NCBI RefSeq assembly: GCF_035994185.1
Contig: NZ_CP108538.1
Location: forward strand, 2,108,001 to 2,172,000
DNA from: Streptomyces sp. NBC_01217
Lineage (GTDB): Bacteria > Actinomycetota > Actinomycetes > Streptomycetales > Streptomycetaceae
Length of the DNA stretch: 64,000 bases
Direction of reading: 5' to 3'
Shown: piece by piece, positions 16,724 to 23,640 of the stretch
How the letters are laid out: the number at the start of each line of letters is the position of its first letter
Numbering within the stretch: position 1 is the first letter of the stretch
Translations under genes and position numbers: made by a program
Notes under the pieces: generated by a model
What the model was told of the DNA's origin: nothing
What the model saw: the letters and a program-made list of their open reading frames with translations, nothing else
The model's database searches: none

Positions 16724-17884
16724 CAGCGCTTCGGTGACGGCCTTGAGGTCCGGGCCCGAGGCCAGTCCGGCGTGGTACAGGCGCAGTTGGTTCGCGCCGA
16801 GCGATGCCGCGTGCGCGGCGTCCCGCTCCAGCGTGGCGGGGCTGCCGCCCATCCCCGTGACCACGGTGAGGTTGGCCGCGAGCACGCCCTCGCGCCCGGC
16901 GAACGGCCCGAGCACGGCCTCGCGCGCCGCGTCGCCGCCGGTGCAGGGCAGCACCACGCCGTCCGCCACGGACAGGATGTGACCCGGGTCGACACCGACG
17001 TTCGCACCACAGTGGTACGGCGCCGGGTCGACGTGCAGCAGCACCTGGAAGCCCGGCTCCGCCGCCGCCCGCACGGCGGCTACCACGGACTCCTGGAGCG
17101 TACGGGCGATCCGGGCGCGCCACTGGAGGGTGGCGGCGGCGAGGTCGGCGCCGAGGAGCTTCTCGATGCCCGCAGGACCGGCCTCCGGGGAGCCGGAACC
17201 CGACCAGGCAGGTTCCAGCGCCCGGCGTACGGCCAGGGCCAGTTCGTCCGGGTCCAGGCCGCATCCGGCGTATCCGGTTCGGCAGTCGGGGCAGAAGCAG
17301 AGCGACATCAGATACTGGGCCGCGTCCCCGAGACCGACGCCCGCGATCTTGTCGTGGGCGTGCAGATGCGCGAAGCCGTACCAGCCGCAGGACTCCAGCT
17401 CGGTGCCGCGCGCGCCGCCTCGCACCGCCGCCTCCGCCGCCAGCGCGACCAGATACGCGCGGACCGCGGGCTGCGCGATGCACGGCGCCCAGGGGTAGCG
17501 GTCGCCGTAGGCGTTGACCACGGAGGTCTGCGGATGCTCCGCGCCCAGCCGGGAGTTGTGCGCGAGGACCACCCAGGTGTGCACGTCGAGACCGGCGGCG
17601 GTCAGAGCCTCGGCGGCCTCGGCGTACGGATCGTCCGAGGCCACCCAGGACTGCTCGTACGGACGCAGCTCGCGCTGCGCCCACCGGGCGGCGTCCGGCG
17701 GGTAGAGCACCGCGGCATGCCCGGCGGTGACGATGCGGCGGCCGGGGTGGCGCGGGGTCAGCGCCCGGGTGGAGTGGTAGGCGGAAGCGAGCGTCACCTG
17801 CTGGACGCCCAGGTCCGCGACGCGGGCTGCCGCGTCCGGGTCGCCGACGACGTCCCACGGGTAGAGGAAGGCGGAGGTCTTCAT
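16706..17884 (-). CDS. Conserved protein of unknown function in the KDG dehydratase operon
   Basis: A 392-residue soluble protein I do not recognise as a named family. It begins MKTSAFLYPWDVVGDPDAAA, with LGVQQVTLASAYHSTRALTP, LDVHTWVVLAHNSRLG, ELESCGWYGFAHLHAHDKIA, a CFCPDC cysteine cluster, QVLLHVDPAPYHCGANVG and a closing SLGANQLRLYHAGL. The alternation of such strands and helices suggests a TIM barrel, like sugar isomerases or cytosolic glycosidase relatives, with conserved His, Glu and Asp residues suited to catalysis. The start overlaps the KDG dehydratase stop as ATGA, so it is translated with that enzyme and probably acts in sugar-acid metabolism. The CxCxxC-like cluster could bind a metal. 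Confidence 0.7.
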   Translation of the reverse strand: MKTSAFLYPWDVVGDPDAAARVADLGVQQVTLASAYHSTRALTPRHPGRRIVTAGHAAVLYPPDAARWAQRELRPYEQSWVASDDPYAEAAEALTAAGLDVHTWVVLAHNSRLGAEHPQTSVVNAYGDRYPWAPCIAQPAVRAYLVALAAEAAVRGGARGTELESCGWYGFAHLHAHDKIAGVGLGDAAQYLMSLCFCPDCRTGYAGCGLDPDELALAVRRALEPAWSGSGSPEAGPAGIEKLLGADLAAATLQWRARIARTLQESVVAAVRAAAEPGFQVLLHVDPAPYHCGANVGVDPGHILSVADGVVLPCTGGDAAREAVLGPFAGREGVLAANLTVVTGMGGSPATLERDAAHAASLGANQLRLYHAGLASGPDLKAVTEALSRLGR

Positions 17885-18840
17885 CCGCGCTGCTCCTGCC
17901 CGTACTTCTCCAGCAGGGCGCGGCCGCGCGCGATGATCTCGGTGAGCTCCTCGATGTGGGCGGCGGGCGGCTCGCTGAGCGGGGTGCGGACCTCGCCGAC
18001 GTCCAGACCGCCCAGCCGGACGGCCGCCTTGACGAGCGAGACGGCGTAACCGCGGCCCTTGGCGCGCAGTTCGACGAGCGGCCGGTAGAAGTGGTCGAGG
18101 AGCGCGTTGGCCAGATCGTCGTCGCCGCAGTCCAGCGCCCGGTAGAAGGCGAGCGCGATGTCGGGCGCGAAGGCGAAGACGGCGGAGGAGTAGAGCGTGA
18201 CGCCGATGCCGCGGTAGGCGAGGCCGGTGAGTTCGGCGGTGGGCAGCCCGTTGAAGTACAGGAAGTCCTGGCCGGGCAGTGCGGTGCGGACGGCGCTGAC
18301 GATGCGCTGCATCAGGTCGAGGTCGCCGTAGCCGTCCTTGAGGCCGATGATGCCGGGCGTCCCGGCCAGTGCGATGACGGTCTCCGGGGTGAAGACGGCG
18401 TTGTCGCGCTGGTAGACGATCGTCTCCAGACCGGTGGCCGCGGCGAGCGCCGTGTAGTGGCCCAGCAGACCCGCCTGGTCGGCGACGACGAGGTACGGCG
18501 GCATGGCGAGGAGCCCGTCCGCGCCCGCCTCCTCGGCGAGCTCGGCGTACTGGACGGCGAGCGCCGTGCCGTAACCGGCCCCCGCGACGACGGGCACCTC
18601 TCCGGCGGTCTCCTCGACGGCCGCGGCGACGACGAGGCGGAACTCCTGAGGCGTCAGGGCGTGGAACTCACCGGTGCCGCAGCAGGCGAACACGGCCGCC
18701 GCACCGGCGTCGATGCCCGCTCGCACATGCGCGCGGAAGGCGTCGAGGTCGACGCCGCCGTCCGGTCCGTACGCGGTGACGGGGAAGAAGAGCGGCCCGG
18801 CGACACGGGTGAGTCGGGCGGCAAGAGGGGCTGAGGTCAC
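17881..18840 (-). CDS. 5-dehydro-4-deoxyglucarate dehydratase (EC 4.2.1.41)
   Basis: A 319-residue DapA-fold enzyme that decarboxylates and dehydrates 5-dehydro-4-deoxy-D-glucarate to 2,5-dioxopentanoate. The family marks are clear: LFFPVTAYGPDG, VFACCGTGEFHALTP, AGAGYGTALAVQYAELAEEAGADG (in pieces), IVYQRDNAVFTPE and the Schiff-base K168 in GIIGLKDGYGDLDLMQRI. I chose the GTG at 18840, six bases after AGGGAG. The operator-like site at 18884 lies about 45 bases upstream. The product is the substrate of the dehydrogenase at 5270, and udh is divergently encoded, so this gene supplies the middle step of the oxidative uronate route. The hexarate dehydratase (GarD/GudD type) is not in the window. 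Confidence 0.88.
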   Translation of the reverse strand: MTSAPLAARLTRVAGPLFFPVTAYGPDGGVDLDAFRAHVRAGIDAGAAAVFACCGTGEFHALTPQEFRLVVAAAVEETAGEVPVVAGAGYGTALAVQYAELAEEAGADGLLAMPPYLVVADQAGLLGHYTALAAATGLETIVYQRDNAVFTPETVIALAGTPGIIGLKDGYGDLDLMQRIVSAVRTALPGQDFLYFNGLPTAELTGLAYRGIGVTLYSSAVFAFAPDIALAFYRALDCGDDDLANALLDHFYRPLVELRAKGRGYAVSLVKAAVRLGGLDVGEVRTPLSEPPAAHIEELTEIIARGRALLEKYGQEQRG

Positions 18841-18883
18841 GGGCGCTCCCTGAGCAGGTTCAGGCGTGCACAATTCTGATCGA

Positions 18884-18901
18884 TGTCCATATTCATGAAC
18901 G
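18884..18901. promoter_or_regulatory. IclR-type operator before KDG dehydratase
   Basis: TGTCCATATTCATGAACG fits TGTYC-N8-GAACR, the layout of the site at 6828. It lies 44-61 bases upstream of the KDG dehydratase start, in the 330-base gene-free divergent region (18841-19170) that also holds the udh promoter. Confidence 0.6.
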
Positions 18902-19046
18902 CACTCACGCTAAGGCAGCCGCCCGGCACAGGTCAAGGCGGGAGCACCCAACCCGCCCGACCCTGAAGACGGAGTTACCGACTCCGCGGGAGACTCCGCG
19001 CGAGAGGTGCCCGGCACTTGACGCGGTACGTCACCGCTTCTTAGTT

Positions 19047-19083
19047 TGTCCATGCATATGAATGCTGTCCATGGATTTGACGT
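19047..19083. promoter_or_regulatory. Tandem IclR-type sites before uronate dehydrogenase
   Basis: TGTCCATGCATATGAATG (19047-19064) again fits TGTYC-N8-GAAYR. A second, weaker copy starting TGTCCATGGATTTGACG begins at 19066, 19 bases on. Together they lie about 88-124 bases before the udh start and probably bind the same regulator as 6828 and 18884. Confidence 0.55.
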
Positions 19084-19170
19084 CCCTCGGGTACATCTCG
19101 CACGTACCGAAGGGGCCGTGCCACGCGCGCAGGCCGCGCGCGTGCACCTATGCACCGAGGAGACCCGCGC

Positions 19171-19980
19171 ATGCCCGCTCCCCGCACCGTCCTGCTCACC
19201 GGCGCCGCAGGCGGCCTCGGCACCCTGATGCGCGGGCTGCTGCCCGCATACGGCTACGAGCTCCGCCTCTTCGACCTCGCCCCCGTCGAGGGCGAGCCGG
19301 ACGCGATCGCGGCCGACCTCGGCGACAAGGAGGCGCTGCGCGAGGCCGTGCGGGGCGTCGACGCGATCATCCACCTCGCGGGCATCTCCCTGGAAGCCTC
19401 GTTCGACAAGATTCTGAAGGCGAACATCGAGGGGACGTACAACCTCTACGAGGCCGCGCGGGAAGAAGGCGTGGGGCGCATCGTGTTCGCCTCCTCCAAC
19501 CATGTCGTCGGCTACACCCCGCGCCCGCTCCCCGGCGACCCGCTGATCCCCGTCTCCGCACCGCGCCGCCCGGACACCTTCTACGGCCTGTCCAAGTCCT
19601 TCGGCGAGGACCTGGCCCAGCTGTACTGGGACCGGCACGGCCTGGAGACCGTCTCCGTACGCATCGGCTCCTGCTTCCCCGAGCCCACATCCGTACGGAT
19701 GCTCTCGGTCTGGATGAGCCCCGGGGACGGCGCCCGGCTCTTCCACGCCGCGCTCACCGCCGAGGACGTGCGCCACACCGTCGTGCACGGCTCATCCGAC
19801 AACACCCGGCTGTGGTGGGACCTGACGACGGCCCGTGCGCTCGGATACGAGCCGCAGGACGACTCGGAGCCGTACGCGGCCGAGCTCATCGCCGAACAGG
19901 GCGAGCTGGACCCGGACAATCCCGACCACGCCCACCTCGGCGGGCATTTCTGCACCAACCCACCGATCTGGCCGTACTAG
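19171..19980 (+). CDS. udh: Uronate dehydrogenase
   Basis: A 269-residue short-chain/extended dehydrogenase. The NAD site is LLTGAAGGLGT at the N-terminus; the catalytic Tyr/Lys pair is Y138/K142 in FYGLSKSFGE. Uronate-dehydrogenase marks are present: IVFASSNHVVGY, SVRIGSCFPEP and RMLSVWMSPGD. The enzyme oxidises galacturonate or glucuronate to the aldarolactone in the cytoplasm, the first step of the oxidative uronate route. The ATG at 19171 follows GAGGAGACC. It is divergent from the KDG dehydratase gene and shares its operator region. A uronate importer is not in the window unless the decayed permease at 11.5 kb once belonged to one. Confidence 0.9.
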   Translation: MPAPRTVLLTGAAGGLGTLMRGLLPAYGYELRLFDLAPVEGEPDAIAADLGDKEALREAVRGVDAIIHLAGISLEASFDKILKANIEGTYNLYEAAREEGVGRIVFASSNHVVGYTPRPLPGDPLIPVSAPRRPDTFYGLSKSFGEDLAQLYWDRHGLETVSVRIGSCFPEPTSVRMLSVWMSPGDGARLFHAALTAEDVRHTVVHGSSDNTRLWWDLTTARALGYEPQDDSEPYAAELIAEQGELDPDNPDHAHLGGHFCTNPPIWPY

Positions 19981-20077
19981 CCGGTCCGGGTCGCGCGTGG
20001 ATCCGGCCGCGACGAGGGTGCGACAAGGCGGGTGAAGGTAAGGGAACGGCAAAGCCCGGTCGTTCGTTACCCCGTGC

Positions 20078-21298
20078 ATGACCGCTATGACCCCCGGCTC
20101 GAACATCCCTCTCTCCGCCGCCCGCGTGGCAGTGGACGTCTCCGCACCGGTGCGGCTCGACGTTTCGGGCCTGCTGCTCACCGCCGACGGCAAGGTGCGC
20201 TCCGACGACGACTTCATCTTCTACAACCAGCCCACCGGCCCCGGCGTGACCTACCGCTCCGGCGGCGGCACCGCGCCGGACGCGATCGTGGTGGACACCA
20301 CCGCGGTCCCGCCCGGCATCGAGAAGATCGTCGTCACGGCGAGCCCGGACGCGGCGGGTCAGACCTTCCAGGGCATCGAGCCCACCGCCACCGTGCGCAA
20401 CGCCGACGACAGCAGCGTGCTCGCCACGTTCACCCCGCCCCGGCTGGGCGCCGAGACGGCGCTCGTGGTCATCGAGGTCTATCTCCGCAACGGCGCCTGG
20501 AAGGCCCGCGCGGTCGGCCAGGGCTATGCGAACGGCCTGGCCGGCATCGCCACGGACTTCGGTGTCTCGGTCGAGGAGGAGCCCGCCGCCGCGCCCGCTC
20601 CCGTCGCGCCCCCGATGCCCACGGCGCCCCCGGTGGACCCGCGGATCGCCGCGCCGGTGACCCCCGCAGCCCCGCCCGCCCCGCCTGCCCCGCCCGCCGC
20701 TCCCGCGCCCGCCGCCTCCGGCAAGATCAACCTCGACAAGGGCCGGGTCAGCCTCCAGAAGAACCAGACGGTCTCCCTGGTCAAGGGCGGCCGCCCGCTG
20801 CTCTCCCAGGTCAAGATGGGCCTCGGCTGGGAGCCCGCCTTCCGCGGCAAGGACATCGACCTCGACGCCTCGGTGATCGCCTACGGCCCCAACCGGAACC
20901 ACCTGGACAGCTGCTACTTCGGCAAGCTCTCCATCCTGAACGGCGCGATCAAGCACTCCGGCGACAACCTCACGGGCGAGGGCGCGGGTGACGACGAGGT
21001 GATCGTCGTGGACCTGGGCCGGATCCCCCCGGAGGCGACGGGACTGGTCTTCACGGTCAACTCGTTCACCGGCCAGAAGTTCACCGAGGTCGCCAAGGCC
21101 TACTGCCGGCTGCTCGACGCCGCCACGGGCGAGGAGCTGGTCCGCTTCGACCTGACGGGCGCCGAGCCGCAGACCGGCGTGATGATGGCCAAGCTGATCA
21201 AGCAGTTCTCCGGCGAGTGGGAGATGACGGCCCTGGGCGACTTCGTGAAGTCGCGCACCGTCCGCGGCATGGTGAAGCCCGCCGCCCAGGCGCTGTGA
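20078..21298 (+). CDS. TerD-family protein with two TerD domains
   Basis: A 406-residue cytoplasmic protein made of two TerD (stress/tellurium-type, calcium-binding) domains joined by a proline/alanine-rich linker at about residues 168-208. Domain 1 carries RVAVDVSAPVRLDVSGLLL and SDDDFIFYNQPTGPGV; domain 2 carries INLDKGRVSLQKNQTVSLVK, KMGLGWEPA, DLDASVIAYG and DDEVIVVDLGRIPPEATG. TerD proteins bind calcium through acidic loops and often form membrane-associated stress or metabolite systems in Streptomyces. No other ter gene is adjacent, so its partners are elsewhere. The start is uncertain between ATG 20078 and ATG 20087, with no strong ribosome site for either. Confidence 0.88.
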   Translation: MTAMTPGSNIPLSAARVAVDVSAPVRLDVSGLLLTADGKVRSDDDFIFYNQPTGPGVTYRSGGGTAPDAIVVDTTAVPPGIEKIVVTASPDAAGQTFQGIEPTATVRNADDSSVLATFTPPRLGAETALVVIEVYLRNGAWKARAVGQGYANGLAGIATDFGVSVEEEPAAAPAPVAPPMPTAPPVDPRIAAPVTPAAPPAPPAPPAAPAPAASGKINLDKGRVSLQKNQTVSLVKGGRPLLSQVKMGLGWEPAFRGKDIDLDASVIAYGPNRNHLDSCYFGKLSILNGAIKHSGDNLTGEGAGDDEVIVVDLGRIPPEATGLVFTVNSFTGQKFTEVAKAYCRLLDAATGEELVRFDLTGAEPQTGVMMAKLIKQFSGEWEMTALGDFVKSRTVRGMVKPAAQAL

Positions 21299-21319
21299 CC
21301 CCTTAGAAGTCTCCGAAAC

Positions 21320-21360
21320 GGCTTCAGGGGCACCTGCGATTAACAGGTGCCCCTGAAGCC
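21320..21360. terminator. Bidirectional terminator
   Basis: A perfect 17-bp stem (21320-21336 with 21344-21360), beginning GGCTTCAGGGGCACC, encloses the loop CGATTAA. It separates the convergent TerD and small Tudor-like genes. Confidence 0.92.
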
Positions 21361-21407
21361 GAAGCCGGTGAGCGTGACGGGGACGCTGCGCGTGCTCGCC
21401 GCCTCTC

Positions 21408-21632
21408 TCAGAGCTTGGTCAGCTTGGAGTACGGGCTCAGGATCCTCCCCTGCCGCCCCGAGAAGTCGATGAGCACTGCGTCGTTGTCGCCCTCGACAGC
21501 GAGGACTCGACCGAGTCCGAACTGGTCGTGCGACACCCTGTCGCCCACATCGAACAATTCGACCGGTGGGGCCGCCTGGGCCGGGCGGTTGAAGGGACTG
21601 GAAGGCAGGTATCGCCGGGCTGACTGTTTCAT
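21408..21632 (-). CDS. Small protein resembling the PcrA/UvrD C-terminal Tudor domain
   Basis: A 74-residue basic protein. After a positively charged lead (MKQSARRYLPSSPFNRPAQA) it consists almost wholly of one SH3/Tudor-like barrel: VELFDVGDRVSHDQFGLGRV, LAVEGDNDAVLIDF and a C-terminal RILSPYSKLTKL. VGDRVSHxxFGLGxVxxVEG is the pattern of the C-terminal domain of PcrA/UvrD helicases, which contacts RNA polymerase. Here there is no helicase, so it may be a free-standing RNA-polymerase- or nucleic-acid-binding module. The ATG at 21632 has only a closely spaced AAGG; a start a little upstream cannot be excluded. Confidence 0.75.
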   Translation of the reverse strand: MKQSARRYLPSSPFNRPAQAAPPVELFDVGDRVSHDQFGLGRVLAVEGDNDAVLIDFSGRQGRILSPYSKLTKL

Positions 21633-21932
21633 TACCTTGAGTATGCGCCCTGGGAAGGCCCGACGCCATGCCCGGCCGCTCCTGGGAGCACACTGATGCC
21701 GGATTCGTAATGAGCGATTCCAGGGCCGACAGGCGTCCCTGCCCGCTTCCAGCAGCGGCGTTGCGCGAAACGCAGCGTCCGAAAGACCCTCGAAGGTGTG
21801 GCGTTTCCCTCCCCCCGCCGGGGCGCGCCCGACCGGGGGACCGGGCGCCGACGGCCGGCCCGCCCCGGTGGCGGGATCCAAAGCCGCGGCGCCCTCATCG
21901 GGAGTGGAGAGGTGCCTTTGGCGGTACGGCCG
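21633..21932. other. Gene-free gap between small Tudor gene and PhoX
   Basis: About 300 bases without a convincing gene. It holds the promoter of the small Tudor-like gene and the end of the phoX transcript. A 7-bp inverted repeat, GCGCCCG (21825-21831) with CGGGCGC (21842-21848), could be a weak phoX terminator. Confidence 0.4.
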
Positions 21933-23405
21933 TCAGTGGCGGTTCGGCTGGCGCTTCCACGGGCCGGTGATGGCGAGCATGATGCCCGGCGTCTGGATGT
22001 TGGCGTACAGCGTCTTGCCGTCGGGCGAGAACGTGACACCGGTGAACTCGCTGTACTCCGGCTCCTCCACGCTGCCGATGTTCAGCTCGTTGCGGGCGAT
22101 CGGGTACGTGCGGCCGCTCTCGGTCGCCCCGAAGAGGTGCTGAATGCCGTTGCCGTCCTCGGCGATGACCAGACCGCCGTACGGCGAGACGGTGATGTTG
22201 TCCGGGCTGTCGAAGGCACCGTCCTTCGACGGGTCGGTGTTCACACCGAGGAGCACCTTCAGCGTCAGCGTGCGGCGCTTCGGGTCGTAGAACCAGACCT
22301 GGCCGTCGTGCGCGACGGGGCTCTCCTCACGGGCGTACGAGGAGACGATGTACGCGCCGCCGTCGCCCCACCACATGCCTTCGAGCTTGCGGGCGCGGGT
22401 GACCTCGCTGTCCGTGAACTGCTTGCGCACCGAGACGGTCTTCGCGTCACGGTCGGGCACCTCGGCCCAGTCCACGCCGTACACCGTGCCGATCTTCGTG
22501 GCGCGGGACAGGTCGTCGACGAACTTGCCGGTGCGGTCGAAGCACTTGGCGGCCTGGAGGACACCGGCGTCGTCGGCGAGGGTGCGCAGCTTGCCGCGGC
22601 CGTGCCGGAAGCCGTGCGGCGGGACCCAGCGGTAGAGCAGGCCGTTGGGGCCCGCGGCGTCCTCGGTCAGGTAGGCGTGGCCGAGCTTGGGGTCGATGAC
22701 GACGGCCTCGTGGGCGTACCGGCCGAGCGCCTTGATCGGGCGCGGGTCGCGGTTGGCGCGCTTGTCGTACGGGTCGACCTCGAAGACGTAGCCGTGGTCC
22801 TTGAGCAGGCCGTTCTTGCCGGCCTTGTCCTCGGTCTCCTCGCAGGTGAGCCAGGTGTCCCACGGGGTGGAGCCACCGGCGCAGTTGGTGGACGTGCCGG
22901 CGATGCCGACCCACTCTGCGGTACGGCCGTCGCGGCGGGTCTCCACGACCGTGCAGCCACCGGCGGCGATCGGGTCGTAGACGAGGCCCTCGGTGAGCGG
23001 AACGGGGTACGCCCAGCCGGTGCGGGTGCCGCTCAGCTCGTGGTTGTTGACGAGCAGGGTGACGCCGCGCGGGCCCTCGAAGGCGGCCGTGCCGTCGTGG
23101 TTGGAGGGGGTGAACTCGCCGGACTCCAGCTTGGTGACACCGCTGTGGGTGATGACCTTGTAGGAGAAGCCGGCGGGCAGCGCGAGGAGCCCCTCGGCGT
23201 CGTCGATCAGCGGCCCGTAACCGGGCTCGTGGCTGTGCCCGTGGTCGTGGTCGTGGTCATGTCCGTGGCCGTCGTGGCCGTGCTTCGAGTCCTCGGCGGC
23301 CAGGGCGCCGGGCGCGGTGGCCAGCGCGGCGACCGTGCCGGTCAGGGCGATGCCGGCACCGGTGAGGGCGGACTGCCTGGTGAAATCCCTGCGCGTGAGG
23401 GCCAT
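21933..23405 (-). CDS. PhoX-type (DUF839) secreted phosphatase, Tat-exported
   Basis: A 490-residue extracytoplasmic protein. The N-terminus MALTRRDFTRQSALTGAGIA carries a twin-arginine export signal, followed by an unusual His/Asp/Gly-rich stretch (HGHDGHGHDHDHDHGHSHE, about residues 42-60). The PhoX beta-propeller follows: TPSNHDGTAAF, LLVNNHELSGTR, TWLTCEETE, YGHAYLTEDAAGP-like GHAYLTEDAAGPNGLLYRWV and GVTFSPDGKTLYANIQTPG. PhoX enzymes are calcium/iron alkaline phosphatases; some relatives are esterases or of unknown activity. ATG at 23405 has AGGAGTACG upstream. An inverted repeat sits in the leader. The His tract could help capture metal before or after export, which is inference. Confidence 0.85.
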   Translation of the reverse strand: MALTRRDFTRQSALTGAGIALTGTVAALATAPGALAAEDSKHGHDGHGHDHDHDHGHSHEPGYGPLIDDAEGLLALPAGFSYKVITHSGVTKLESGEFTPSNHDGTAAFEGPRGVTLLVNNHELSGTRTGWAYPVPLTEGLVYDPIAAGGCTVVETRRDGRTAEWVGIAGTSTNCAGGSTPWDTWLTCEETEDKAGKNGLLKDHGYVFEVDPYDKRANRDPRPIKALGRYAHEAVVIDPKLGHAYLTEDAAGPNGLLYRWVPPHGFRHGRGKLRTLADDAGVLQAAKCFDRTGKFVDDLSRATKIGTVYGVDWAEVPDRDAKTVSVRKQFTDSEVTRARKLEGMWWGDGGAYIVSSYAREESPVAHDGQVWFYDPKRRTLTLKVLLGVNTDPSKDGAFDSPDNITVSPYGGLVIAEDGNGIQHLFGATESGRTYPIARNELNIGSVEEPEYSEFTGVTFSPDGKTLYANIQTPGIMLAITGPWKRQPNRH

Positions 23406-23433
23406 CACGTACTCCTGGAGCGACTGGGCGTGT

Positions 23434-23469
23434 TGTTGGCGCGCCCACATTTGCGCCCTTGCGCCAACA
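23434..23469. promoter_or_regulatory. Inverted repeat upstream of phoX
   Basis: TGTTGGCGC (23434-23442) pairs with GCGCCAACA (23461-23469), 29-64 bases before the phoX start; between them GCGCCC occurs twice as a direct repeat. It may be an operator or a leader hairpin. It does not match a clear PHO box. Confidence 0.4.
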
Positions 23470-23640
23470 CCAGTTGAACTACGGACGACGTCGAGGGGCA
23501 TCCTTCCTGTGGAGTTGGCCGGATGCACCTGACCGGAAGGGCCCGGCCGGATCGAATGCCCATGCCGAACCGAGCCGATACCGGGCCGATGCCGATACCG
23601 AGCCCGGTCCCCGCAGTCCCCCGCGTACCGCCGCCGCTTC

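Noticed and set aside
20600..20720. Proline/alanine repeat in the TerD protein as a possible frameshift
   Set aside because: Both TerD domains are in the same frame and the linker composition is normal for such fusions.
23434..23500. PHO box upstream of phoX
   Set aside because: Only one segment, GTTCAACTGGT, resembles a Streptomyces PHO repeat; the required tandem copies are not convincing.
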